NCBI GenBank assembly: GCA_026398575.1 | Contig: JAPLSP010000438.1 | Coordinates: 1-13,523 of the forward strand | DNA length: 13,523 bases | Origin: Candidatus Sumerlaeota bacterium | GTDB lineage: Bacteria > Sumerlaeota > Sumerlaeia > JADFCT01 | Direction: 5' to 3' | Shown: positions 1 to 7,441 of the stretch, piece after piece | How the letters are laid out: each line of letters begins with the position of its first letter | How positions within the stretch are numbered: position 1 is the stretch's first letter | Position numbers and translations under genes: made by a program | The notes under the pieces: model-generated | The model's input: only the letters and a program-made list of their open reading frames with translations | What the model was told of the DNA's origin: nothing | Databases searched by the model: none

Positions 1-2
1 GC

Positions 3-122
3 GAAACTGACAACGATGCGGTGATGGAAAGAGTTGATGAAGATGGAAACGTGCTTGGATTCTCCATCATGCAGGTTAGTCGCTGCCGCAAAGAAAAACC
101 CTTGGTCGCGGAACTGGTCTGA
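3..122 (+). CDS. DUF2283-like small protein, C-terminal end (5' truncated by window edge)
   Basis: An open frame enters from the left edge and ends at TGA 120-122, giving 39 residues. The core reads MERVDEDGNVLGFSIMQVS, an acidic turn (DEDGN) followed by a hydrophobic strand with a GFSI element. This is the pattern I associate with the end of DUF2283 proteins, which are small (about 60-80 aa) beta-rich proteins of unknown function often found near toxin-antitoxin or mobile genes. The tail (residues about 26-39) is basic and then hydrophobic. Start, ribosome binding site and first half are outside the window, so the family call rests on one motif and could be wrong; that it is a coding 3' end is more likely than not. 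It is 90 bp upstream of the preferred start of the propeller gene and need not be in the same transcript. Confidence 0.5.
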   Translation, partial: ETDNDAVMERVDEDGNVLGFSIMQVSRCRKEKPLVAELV

Positions 123-200
123 AATGAAGTGCTCATGAAAGCTCCCCCCGCCTACAAGATCAGAGCGCATGAAACCGCGACTGTCATCTTTACATTCCCA

Positions 201-206
201 AAGGTG
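201..206 (+). promoter_or_regulatory. Ribosome binding site deciding the start at 213
   Basis: AAGGTG (AAAGGTG with the preceding A) lies 6 nt before ATG 213. It supports that ATG over the in-frame GTG at 129 and ATG at 135, which would put about 28 unlikely residues ahead of a good signal peptide. Confidence 0.55.
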
Positions 207-212
207 TTCGTT

Positions 213-1826
213 ATGATATGTGTGCGATGCGTTTTATTGGCTGCTGTTATTCTGTGTGCGGCTATGTGGCCTTTTACGCTGTCAGCCGCCGATTGGCCTC
301 AATGGGGCGGACGCCCGGGGCGCAACATGGTCTCGGATGAAAAGAATCTGCCCGATTCTTTCGTGCCGGGCGATTCCGGAACCGCCGGGACGGGCATCAA
401 TCTCGCCACTGCTCAAAACGTCCGATGGGCCGAGAAACTAGGCTCGTATATCTACGGCAATCCAACCGTGTCGGGCGGGAAGATATTCGTCGGCACGGAC
501 GATACATTGCTGACGGACGACCCGCGCCTCAAGCGCACACAATCCGGCATGGTTCAATGCCTCGACGAAGCCACAGGCCGCCTTATCTGGCGTCTGGTCG
601 TGCCGGTTCGTCCCAAAGAAAGGCTTCCCGACAAGGCGCTCTATGGGCAGCAGAAGTTCGGCGTATGCTCGTCGCCCGCCGTGGCGGATGGGCGCGTCTT
701 CGCCGTCACGAACGCCTGCGAGGTTGTCTGCTGTGACGTCAACGGCCTGGCCGACGGCAACCAGGGGCCTTTCACCGATGAAGGCCAGTATATGGTTGGC
801 CCCGGCAAAAAGCCCGTCGCCCTCAACTCCACCGATGCGGATCTCCTCTGGGTTTTCGATATGGTTGATCAATTGGGCATCGGTCCGCATGACGTCGTGA
901 GCTGCTCGCCGCTGGTCTATGGCGGGTTTGTTTATCTGGTCACATCCAACGGGATCAACAAGGAGCATACCGGCTGTATGCGTCCGGATGCGCCCAGCTT
1001 CATCGCGCTCGACGCCAAGACGGGCCGCCTTGTGGCGACCGACAATGAGGACCTGGGCCATCGGATGTTTCACTGTCTGTGGTCGCCGCCCTCGGCGGGA
1101 GTGGCCGGCGGGCGGACGCTGATATTTTTCGGCGGAGGCGACGGCGTGTGCTATGCATTCGAGGCGGTCACGCGCGCCGAAGACAAGCCCTTTCATCTCA
1201 AGAAGGTTTGGTCCTATGACTGCATCCCGCCCGATTTCAGGTTCCGTGATGGCAAGCCCATCCCCTATCTTCCGGGCGACAAGCGCAGGAAAGACAGCAT
1301 CAATAAAGACGATGGGACATACATCGGCCCCAGCGAAATCATGGGCACGCCGGTCTTTCACGAGGGCCGCGTCTATGTCGCCATCGGCCAGGACCCGGCG
1401 CACGGGCGGGGCCGCGGGATGCTGCACTGTATTGACGCTTCGAAGACGGGCGACATCACCAAGACTGGCTGCGTTTGGACTTATGACGGCATCGAGCGCA
1501 GCATGTCGAGCGCGGCCATCAGCGACGGACTGCTCTATGTCCCCGACCTCTCCGGCAAGGTTCATTGCCTCGACGTCGCCACAGGCAAGCCCGTCTGGGT
1601 GCACGAGACAAACGCCGAGACATGGGGCACGCCGTTGGTTGCCGATGGCAAGGTTTTCCTCGGAACAAAGAAAGGCCTCTTCATCATGGCCGCAGGCCGC
1701 GAGCGGCGCCAGCTGGCATGGATCAACCTTCACGCGCCAACCTACACCACGCCCGTCGCCGCCAATGGGACGCTATATGTGGCCTCAGAGCGATATTTAT
1801 GGGCAGTTCAGAAGCCGGGACGATGA
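213..1826 (+). CDS. Secreted PQQ-like beta-propeller repeat protein
   Basis: A 537-residue protein from ATG 213. Residues 1-26 are a signal peptide: a basic start, a hydrophobic core and an LSAA cleavage context just before DWPQWGG. The mature N-terminus DWPQWGG is the usual opening of PQQ-like (BamB/quinoprotein-dehydrogenase-like) eight-bladed propellers in Planctomycetota and relatives. Blade strands recur with the pattern SPxVxxGxVYxxxxxG: GNPTVSGGKIFVGTDD, SSPAVADGRVFAVT, CSPLVYGGFVYLVTSNG, GTPVFHEGRVYVAIGQD, SSAAISDGLLYVPD, GTPLVADGKVFLGTKKG and TTPVAANGTLYVASE. Ala/Asp-Thr-Gly turns (DEATGRLIW, DAKTGRLVA, DVATGKPVW) lie between them. Such proteins are extracytoplasmic scaffolds or sensors and often do not bind PQQ, so no enzymatic activity is claimed. 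It is the first gene of the likely operon; the next start is 95 bp downstream across a 9-bp repeat array. An in-frame GTG at 129 would add 28 residues, but the SD and signal peptide favour 213. Fold is secure, function unknown. Confidence 0.88.
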   Translation: MICVRCVLLAAVILCAAMWPFTLSAADWPQWGGRPGRNMVSDEKNLPDSFVPGDSGTAGTGINLATAQNVRWAEKLGSYIYGNPTVSGGKIFVGTDDTLLTDDPRLKRTQSGMVQCLDEATGRLIWRLVVPVRPKERLPDKALYGQQKFGVCSSPAVADGRVFAVTNACEVVCCDVNGLADGNQGPFTDEGQYMVGPGKKPVALNSTDADLLWVFDMVDQLGIGPHDVVSCSPLVYGGFVYLVTSNGINKEHTGCMRPDAPSFIALDAKTGRLVATDNEDLGHRMFHCLWSPPSAGVAGGRTLIFFGGGDGVCYAFEAVTRAEDKPFHLKKVWSYDCIPPDFRFRDGKPIPYLPGDKRRKDSINKDDGTYIGPSEIMGTPVFHEGRVYVAIGQDPAHGRGRGMLHCIDASKTGDITKTGCVWTYDGIERSMSSAAISDGLLYVPDLSGKVHCLDVATGKPVWVHETNAETWGTPLVADGKVFLGTKKGLFIMAAGRERRQLAWINLHAPTYTTPVAANGTLYVASERYLWAVQKPGR

Positions 1827-1854
1827 TCACAGGTCAATCTATGTCACTTGCTAT

Positions 1855-1909
1855 CCCATAGGTCCCATAGGTCCCATGGATCCCATAATTCCCATGCAAG
1901 CCCATGCAA
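1855..1909 (+). repeat. 9-bp tandem repeat array, CCCATAGGT type, 6 units
   Basis: Six copies of a CCCATNNNN unit fill the gap between the propeller and glycosidase genes: CCCATAGGT twice (1855, 1864), CCCATGGAT (1873), CCCATAATT (1882) and CCCATGCAA twice (1891, 1901). Phase is exactly 9 bp except for one extra G at 1900. The array ends directly before the GGGAGG ribosome binding site of the next gene. It is the first of four 9-bp-period arrays in the window, each with a different unit. No protein-coding role is evident. Confidence 0.85.
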
Positions 1910-1910
1910 C

Positions 1911-1916
1911 GGGAGG
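1911..1916 (+). promoter_or_regulatory. Ribosome binding site deciding the start at 1922
   Basis: GGGAGG lies 5 nt before ATG 1922. The alternative in-frame ATG at 1904 sits inside the last repeat unit and upstream of this site, so 1922 is the better start. Confidence 0.65.
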
Positions 1917-1921
1917 CCTTC

Positions 1922-4900
1922 ATGTCAGCCGCAAATCTGCTCAGGAATCTTGCGCAAATATGCCTGATAGTCTGCGTGCTGCTGATTGTGAGCGCTGCAA
2001 ATAGATGTCCGGCTGCTGATGCGCCATTGAATGCGAACGATAAGGCCGTCTCAAGCGCAGGCGCGCTGGTTGAGATAACCCTTCCGTTATTGCCCGAAAC
2101 CGTCCCCGGCCAGGAAGCCGATCCCGCGCGCACAGTGGTCGTCGCGACCTGGACCGCCGAAGGCCATGCCCAATCGCTGGCGCTGGTTCCATCGGCGGAT
2201 ACCATGCTCTGGAAAGACAGCGACAAGCCGAATGGCGCGGGCGGCGGCATTGCGCTGCGCGATAATCGCTGGTCGCAGGGGCTGCTAAAATTATCTCTCG
2301 ATGGTCTGCCCAAGGACAAGCCCGTCGAGAAAGCAGTGTTTCGCTTCAAAGCAGGCGGTTCGGAACGGCCTGGAAACGCCAAACTACAGTTTCACCGGAT
2401 GCTGGTGGATTGGTCGGAGGACGCCGGCTGGCACAAGCCCTTCCCCGACAAGCCTCAAGTCTGGGATGGCTTGCGTCCCGGCAAGGACTACGAAGCCGAG
2501 CCATTCGCAACGTGGGAAGTCGAGCAGTGGAAGTCCGGCGGCATGGTGGAGATTCCAGGCTTCGAGAAGGCCGTCAATGCATGGCGCGATGGCAGCGCGC
2601 CTAATTATGGCTTCGTTGCGCTGTTCTGGGGCAAGTCGCTCCAAATCGGCATTCCATCGCGCGAGGCCAAGCCAGCGGCCAAGCCGGCGCGGTTCGCCCT
2701 CGGCGGCCCGAAGGATGAGAAAGCGATCCTGCGCATCAATGCCGCGCTGCTGCGGCGAGCGCTCGCCAAGCCGGATGATCTGGAGCGCGCCGCCCTGGAA
2801 TTGAAGATTAAAGTGAGCGCAGCGGACGCGGCAAGCGTAGCAAGCGCCTCGCTAAGTTTTTTCTGCGCCAAGCCGGCTCGCGCCGCCGCAGCCGCAGGCG
2901 CTGAACCGGAGTTCGAGGATTCGCCGCTCGCTAACTGCCCGCTGGGCGCAGTGGGCAAAGACGGTGTGCTGGCAGTCGCCGGCCTTGAGAAACTGCTGCG
3001 CCAGACAGATGCCCGCGAGGAAATTCCGCTGCAAGTCGGAGTAGGGGGGACGAAAAAGCCTGTCGTGCAAGTCCTGGGCGCTGCTGCTGCGACGGCGGAT
3101 CGTCCGCGCCTCAAGGTGTCGCTCAAAGCCTATCCGCGCCAGCCGCTGTTCGATTTCAACCTTCGCCCAACGCCCGGCGTCTATTGCGTCGCGAAGGACG
3201 GCCATCTCTTTTATGGCGACCGCCGGTTGCGCCTGTGGGGTGAGGTGGGCTACGGCGCCGCGGACCGCAAGCGCAAGATGGGTTTCAATTGCGACCGCTT
3301 GTGGAACGGTCCAGACTTCTACGACGACGCCTCCGTCAAGCGAGGAGAGACGATTCCTGCCGCCCAACTTGCGGGCAAGCCGGTGGATAAATTCGACGCG
3401 CAGTTCGCGGCCATCAAGGCTCAAAGCATGTTCGTCATGTACGCCGGCCTGACTTCGAGCATCCCGCTCGACAAGTATCGAAAATCGCTGCTGGCCGACG
3501 ATTCGTTCATCGCGGGCGGCGAGGATTGGGCGCAGTGGAAAGAAGCCGCCGCCGGCAAGCTGGAGCAAAACCGGCTGACGATCATTGATGAGCGGCTTCA
3601 AAAACTGCGGCTGGCGCACGCTAAAAACCTTCTGACACACATCAACCCTCTGACAAACAAGCGTCTCGGCCAAGACGAAGCGATTGTGATCTATGAAGTG
3701 TGGAACGAACTTGGGTTTGTGCGATGGGCGCTGGAAGGCGGCTTTGATAAGGTTCCGCCTTATTTCCAGGAAAAGGCCCGGCGCAAATGGAACGCATGGC
3801 TGAAGGAACACTACCACAATGACGCAGCGCTGCAGACGGCATGGGGACGCCTTGCGGAGGGAGAGTCGCTCGAAGCCGGAAGCATCAAGCTCGGCCCGAC
3901 GCTGGAGAAGCGCGGAGAATTTCCCGAGCAGCGCGGGCGCGACTTCGTTCGTTTCAACATCGAGCTGCTGAACGCCTTCAACCAGCGTTTCCGCGAATAC
4001 TGCCGCGCGCTCGCCCCGAAAGGCATCGGCGTCAACGTCGCGCCGTTTTCATTCGACACGCAATATCGCCCCAGCGTGCCGTGGGCCTATACCAACGCGC
4101 AAGGCGATGTGAACTGCTTTGGCATGTACTTCTGGGGAATCCAGGAAGAGTTGGCCAAACCGCCTTCCATGTACGTCATAGACAGTCATTCGGTCGCGGG
4201 CAAGCCCACCGTGCTCTATGAGACGAACCAGTCGCGTCCCAGCCCTTATCGCAGCGACTATCCCATCCGCATCGCCGCCCTGGCGAGCTGGGAGGATTGG
4301 GACGGCGTGATCTTTCACTACTGGGGCGGACTGACGGAGGAGGGAACACCGGACGAGCAATATCTGATCGAACCGCTGCTGCACGTGAACCGCAGCCACT
4401 ATTGGACGGGAGTCCATCATGCGACCGATCCGGTGATGTGTTCGGCAATGGCCATCGCGGGAAGGATGTTCCTTGGCGGCGCGCTGCATCCGGCTTCCGA
4501 TCCGTTGTTCTATGAAGTCGGCGCCAAAGCGATCTTCGGCTATGACGCTGTCAATGGCATCGGCATGGCTCAGGCTGCGTTCTCTCGCGGCGCGCATCTC
4601 AAGTTCGCGCCGAAAAAACAAACCGGCGTCACCGTGGGAGGGGAGGCGCCGCCGCCATCGGAGCGGTTGAGCGGCGCCGTGATCGCCGGGGATCAGATCA
4701 CTTGGGACTGGCCCAACGGTCGGCTCATCATTGATGCGCCCACCTGCAAAGCATACATAGGCCGAACCTCCGGCGCATGGCGCTTCAAGGACGGCATCGC
4801 GCTTTCAGGCGTCAGCACGCCGTGGGTTTGTTTCGTCCTTGTCAGCGCCGATGGAAAGCCGCTCGCCGGAGCGGACGCCTCACGCGAGATGCGCATCGCT

Positions 4901-5719
4901 GCCACATTCGATGCGAAGAACACCGGCTTCCAGATGGACCCAAACTTCAAAGGCGGCGGCCCGTTTGAAACCGCCGATGCGATCCGCAACACCGGCCATG
5001 CGCCCGTGATAGTAGATCCAGTCGGATACACGCTTTCATTCCCAACCGAAATCGAAGCCCGCTTTGAAGGCTACGACTTCGCCCTGCGGAAAGTGGCCGA
5101 GCAGACCCTCCGCCAAACCAATGGCCTGGTCCGCGAGCCGCGTGAATTATATATGGGCGTCCTCCGCATCGAAAAGCGCGGACAGCCCGCCGAGACGCCG
5201 CCCTCCTCCAAAGAGATCGCGTCCGTGTCCGTCGGTGTCTCGTCCGTGTCCGCCCAAAACATCCCTGCCCTAACCACAACCGCTGCCGCCGATGCAGCTG
5301 GCCCTTGGAACCCCGTCCCCGGCCTCAGCTGGAACGCCAACTACCGCGACGCCCATAAATTCCTCCGCGAATCGCCCTTCGTCTTCACAACGATCAGCAA
5401 GCCGGACAACGCCGGCGCCACGATCTCGCTCTCCGACGCGCAGATTCTCTGGGGCGCGCCGGCAGACATGGTCTTCGCGTTCGAGAATGACCGCCTGGCC
5501 CGGATCGAAGCGACCTTCAAACGCCCTCCCGCATTGACCGAAGCGATCGCCGACTACGAAAAGCGCTTCGGTCCGCCCATCGAAAAAAAGATCGTCCGCC
5601 AGGAAAAAGTCAGCCGCATCGTCTGGCGCGCCGTGTCAGCTGGACAAACGCTGGAAATCATCCTGACCGAAACGCAGGGCACGATGTCGCTCACATATCA
5701 ATTGCGTCGAAAGGCCTGA
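1922..5719 (+). CDS. Large secreted glycoside-hydrolase-like protein (GH5/GH42-type TIM barrel)
   Basis: A 1265-residue protein from ATG 1922 with an N-terminal signal peptide (hydrophobic stretch around residues 8-28, cleavage near CPAADA). Visible modules in order: (1) about 75-270, a beta-sandwich resembling DNRLRE/CBM-like domains (ADTMLWKDSD, LKLSLDGLP, KAVFRFKAGG, MLVDWSEDAGW); (2) an Ala-rich linker and second beta region to about 410; (3) about 415-830, a TIM barrel of the cellulase/beta-galactosidase clan (clan GH-A) type, with KDGHLFYGDRRLRLWG, GFNCDRLWN, an INPLTNKR...DEAIVIYEVWNELGF segment, VLYETNQ and GVIFHYWGG. In clan GH-A the Glu after Asn is the acid/base, here E596 of WNEL; E767 of YETN is placed as the nucleophile. 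(4) about 860-1085, beta-rich domains; (5) after a Val/Ser linker with GTC-rich DNA, about 1135-1265, a separate C-terminal domain. Substrate is unknown; a plant or algal polysaccharide or galactoside is inferred. It shares context with the oxidoreductase downstream, which could act on released sugars. Confidence 0.8.
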   Translation: MSAANLLRNLAQICLIVCVLLIVSAANRCPAADAPLNANDKAVSSAGALVEITLPLLPETVPGQEADPARTVVVATWTAEGHAQSLALVPSADTMLWKDSDKPNGAGGGIALRDNRWSQGLLKLSLDGLPKDKPVEKAVFRFKAGGSERPGNAKLQFHRMLVDWSEDAGWHKPFPDKPQVWDGLRPGKDYEAEPFATWEVEQWKSGGMVEIPGFEKAVNAWRDGSAPNYGFVALFWGKSLQIGIPSREAKPAAKPARFALGGPKDEKAILRINAALLRRALAKPDDLERAALELKIKVSAADAASVASASLSFFCAKPARAAAAAGAEPEFEDSPLANCPLGAVGKDGVLAVAGLEKLLRQTDAREEIPLQVGVGGTKKPVVQVLGAAAATADRPRLKVSLKAYPRQPLFDFNLRPTPGVYCVAKDGHLFYGDRRLRLWGEVGYGAADRKRKMGFNCDRLWNGPDFYDDASVKRGETIPAAQLAGKPVDKFDAQFAAIKAQSMFVMYAGLTSSIPLDKYRKSLLADDSFIAGGEDWAQWKEAAAGKLEQNRLTIIDERLQKLRLAHAKNLLTHINPLTNKRLGQDEAIVIYEVWNELGFVRWALEGGFDKVPPYFQEKARRKWNAWLKEHYHNDAALQTAWGRLAEGESLEAGSIKLGPTLEKRGEFPEQRGRDFVRFNIELLNAFNQRFREYCRALAPKGIGVNVAPFSFDTQYRPSVPWAYTNAQGDVNCFGMYFWGIQEELAKPPSMYVIDSHSVAGKPTVLYETNQSRPSPYRSDYPIRIAALASWEDWDGVIFHYWGGLTEEGTPDEQYLIEPLLHVNRSHYWTGVHHATDPVMCSAMAIAGRMFLGGALHPASDPLFYEVGAKAIFGYDAVNGIGMAQAAFSRGAHLKFAPKKQTGVTVGGEAPPPSERLSGAVIAGDQITWDWPNGRLIIDAPTCKAYIGRTSGAWRFKDGIALSGVSTPWVCFVLVSADGKPLAGADASREMRIAATFDAKNTGFQMDPNFKGGGPFETADAIRNTGHAPVIVDPVGYTLSFPTEIEARFEGYDFALRKVAEQTLRQTNGLVREPRELYMGVLRIEKRGQPAETPPSSKEIASVSVGVSSVSAQNIPALTTTAAADAAGPWNPVPGLSWNANYRDAHKFLRESPFVFTTISKPDNAGATISLSDAQILWGAPADMVFAFENDRLARIEATFKRPPALTEAIADYEKRFGPPIEKKIVRQEKVSRIVWRAVSAGQTLEIILTETQGTMSLTYQLRRKA
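5218..5256 (+). repeat. GTC-rich imperfect repeat inside the glycosidase linker
   Basis: GTCCGTGTCCG occurs twice 21 bp apart (5221-5231 and 5242-5252), with further GTC triplets at 5231 and 5237. The stretch encodes a Ser/Val-rich linker (ASVSVGVSSVSA) between the beta region and the C-terminal domain. It resembles the intergenic GTC repeats of the window but is not phased at 9 bp. It may be an in-frame repeat insertion, or just biased linker sequence. Confidence 0.45.
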
Positions 5720-5993
5720 TGACGGCGCGGAAAATCTTCCCTTTCCAACCTCGTATTGCCTTCTGGAGCCTGCGTCTCCTGTCATCATCATCCATGCTTT
5801 CTCTGATCGCAACGCCATCCGACTTGTCCGTCGCTCCGCGTCCACCTGGTCCACTGCGTCCACTGCGTCCACCCCGTCCTGCGGCAATGCGAGCCTTCAT
5901 GCTTGACTTCCCGCCCGTCGCGGCGCCGAAAATGAAGCAAATGAATTCATTCATCGCGTCATCAGGCTTCCGCCAGAATTGGAGTCTTGCCAC
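5720..5993. other. 274-bp gap between glycosidase and oxidoreductase genes, repeat-bearing
   Basis: This gap is much longer than the other two in the cluster (95 and 101 bp) and holds the GTCCACTGC array at 5826-5884. A + strand frame stays open across all of it: ATG 5719-5721 overlaps the upstream stop (TGATG) and its TGA 5995-5997 overlaps the next start (ATGA), giving a possible 92-aa Pro/Arg-rich peptide. I see no ribosome binding site of its own, no domain, and the peptide middle is repeat-encoded, so I do not call it a gene. No clear promoter or terminator hairpin was seen. Confidence 0.5.
5826..5884 (+). repeat. 9-bp tandem repeat array, GTCCACTGC type
   Basis: GTC recurs every 9 bp at 5840, 5849, 5858, 5867 and 5876 (GTCCACCTG, GTCCACTGC twice, GTCCACCCC, GTCCTGCGG), with one outlying unit GTCCGTCGC at 5826 offset by 5 bp. 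The same period but a different unit from the arrays at 1855 and 7348. It is non-coding or at most encodes a Pro/Arg-rich peptide. Confidence 0.8.
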
Positions 5994-7340
5994 ATGAGCA
6001 TAAAAAGCGAATCCGTTCCATTCCATCTCCCGCTTTCCCGCCGGAGTTTTCTCAAACGGAGCGCCGCCGCAACTGCCGCCGCCGCAGGCGCTGCGCTGGC
6101 GGGGCCGATCATTCTTCCCTCGTCCGCGCTGGGATTGGGCGGCGTGCCGGCGCCCAGCGAGCGGATCACAATGGGCTTTATCGGCGTGGGCGGACAGGGC
6201 GGCGGACATTTGTTGGGCGGCGCCTGGACGTATATCACCGGCGGCTATAGCGCGCGCAAGGACGTGCAGGTGTTGGCGGTGTGCGACGTTGTGCGCGCCA
6301 AACGCGAACGCGCGACTCAGCGCGTCAATGACAACTATGCGCAGGCTCTCGGCCAAGGCAATTATAAATCATGCGAGGCATATACCGACTTCCGCCATGT
6401 GTTGGACCGCTCGGACATTGACGCCGTGCTCATCGCATCTCCGGCGCACTGGCACGCCATCATGGCCATAATGGCCGCGACGGCCGGCAAGGACATCTAT
6501 TGCGAAAAGCCCACGGCGGTGACCATTCAAGAAAGCCAGGGAGTTTTGGCAGCGGTGCGGCGCTATGGGCGCGTCTATCAGGCCGGCACGCAGCAGCGCA
6601 GCGAATACGGCGGCAAGTTCCGCCGCGCCTGCGAGTTCGTGCGCAGCGGGCGGATCGGGCGGCTGAAAGAAATCTATGCCTACCGCGAAGGCGGCGCCAT
6701 CGCGTGGCCCACGCGCTTCGGCCCGGCCAAGCCGATTCCCGATGGATTGGACTGGGACCTTTACCTCGGCCCCGCGCCGTGGCTTCCCTATGATGGCAAC
6801 GCCGGCGCGCATCGCTTCGACATTGGCGAGCTCAACTGGGGCCAGCATCATTATGACATTGTGCAGTGGGTCGCCGACGCCGACGCGACCGGGCCGGTCG
6901 AGCTCTTCATGGATCAAGGCAAGACCGCTTATAAATACGCCAGCGGCGTAGTGGTCTATGGCAGGCCGTATCCGGGCGAAAAAATCGGCGGCGAGGGCGG
7001 CGCGTGTTTCGTGGGAACGGATGGCCGGATCGCAGTGGATCGCAACGACCTGGTGTCGGACCCGCCCGGTATCGTGCGCGAGCCGCTCCGTCCCGGCGAA
7101 ACGCATCTCTATCACAGCGACAGCCATTCGGGCAACTTCCTGGAATGCGTCCGCACGCGCAAACGCACGATCTGCGACGTGGACATTGCGCAGCGCGCCG
7201 TGAGCGCACTGCTGTTGGGCGGCGTCGTGCGGCAGTTGCAGCGCCCGCTGAAGTACGATCCGCAACGCGAGCAGTTCATTGACGATGACGAAGCCAACCG
7301 GATGCTGTCCATCGCCCAGCGTCCGCCGTGGCACTGTTAG
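5994..7340 (+). CDS. Tat-exported Gfo/Idh/MocA family oxidoreductase
   Basis: A 448-residue NAD(P)-dependent sugar dehydrogenase/oxidoreductase-like protein. Residues 15-21 (SRRSFLK) followed by an Ala-rich hydrophobic stretch form a twin-arginine signal, so the protein is exported folded, probably with its cofactor bound. The Rossmann domain starts at ITMGFIGVGGQGGGH (GxGxxG), followed by VLAVCDVV, the IASPAHWHA segment, and the cofactor-side EKP motif at 171-173 (YCEKPTAVT). The C-terminal alpha/beta domain holds GELNWGQHHYDIVQW; H285/H286 and D288 sit where the catalytic His/Asp of this family usually lie. Length and layout match the secreted planctomycete-type subfamily. Substrate is not predictable from sequence; co-location with a glycosidase suggests oxidation or epimerisation of a sugar. 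Start: ATG 5994 has GGAG at 5981-5984 upstream; the in-frame TTG at 5979 would add five residues and is less likely. The next gene starts 101 bp later across a repeat array. Confidence 0.92.
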   Translation: MSIKSESVPFHLPLSRRSFLKRSAAATAAAAGAALAGPIILPSSALGLGGVPAPSERITMGFIGVGGQGGGHLLGGAWTYITGGYSARKDVQVLAVCDVVRAKRERATQRVNDNYAQALGQGNYKSCEAYTDFRHVLDRSDIDAVLIASPAHWHAIMAIMAATAGKDIYCEKPTAVTIQESQGVLAAVRRYGRVYQAGTQQRSEYGGKFRRACEFVRSGRIGRLKEIYAYREGGAIAWPTRFGPAKPIPDGLDWDLYLGPAPWLPYDGNAGAHRFDIGELNWGQHHYDIVQWVADADATGPVELFMDQGKTAYKYASGVVVYGRPYPGEKIGGEGGACFVGTDGRIAVDRNDLVSDPPGIVREPLRPGETHLYHSDSHSGNFLECVRTRKRTICDVDIAQRAVSALLLGGVVRQLQRPLKYDPQREQFIDDDEANRMLSIAQRPPWHC

Positions 7341-7347
7341 AACTTCA

Positions 7348-7410
7348 GTCGGACGCGTCGCATCAGCCGGATGCGTCAGACGCGTCAGACCCGTCGGACG
7401 CGTCTGACGG
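7348..7410 (+). repeat. 9-bp tandem repeat array, GTCAGACGC type, 7 units
   Basis: Seven exact 9-bp steps: GTCGGACGC (7348), GTCGCATCA (7357), GCCGGATGC (7366), GTCAGACGC (7375), GTCAGACCC (7384), GTCGGACGC (7393) and GTCTGACGG (7402). The array begins 7 bp after the oxidoreductase stop and ends 31 bp before the next start. A + frame reads through it as Ser-Asp-Ala repeats and joins the downstream gene from GTG 7328, but that start has no signal peptide logic, so the array is treated as intergenic. Confidence 0.87.
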
Positions 7411-7430
7411 CGCCCCTAAACCACCCCCCC

Positions 7431-7438
7431 AAAAGGAA
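7431..7438 (+). promoter_or_regulatory. Ribosome binding site deciding the start at 7442/7445
   Basis: AAAAGGAA lies just ahead of two consecutive ATG codons. Its spacing suits ATG 7445 slightly better than ATG 7442. Both exclude the far upstream GTG 7328 and keep the signal peptide at the N-terminus. Confidence 0.55.
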
Positions 7439-7441
7439 TCC

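Noticed and set aside
438..1733. A 431-residue open frame on the minus strand opposite the propeller gene.
   Set aside because: It mirrors the GC-rich codon structure of the real gene, has no recognisable domain or signal, and the + strand protein has clear propeller repeats.
2852..3817. A 321-residue open frame on the minus strand opposite the glycosidase gene.
   Set aside because: No domain, composition of an antisense shadow, and it fully overlaps the catalytic-domain coding sequence.
5826..5884. Repeat arrays considered as a CRISPR or as transposon ends.
   Set aside because: Units are only 9 bp, contiguous, without unique spacers, cas genes or transposase.
7328..7441. Extension of the HEAT fusion gene upstream to GTG 7328.
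   Set aside because: It would place Ser-Asp repeat residues before the signal peptide, overlap the oxidoreductase end, and ignore the AAGGAA site before 7442.
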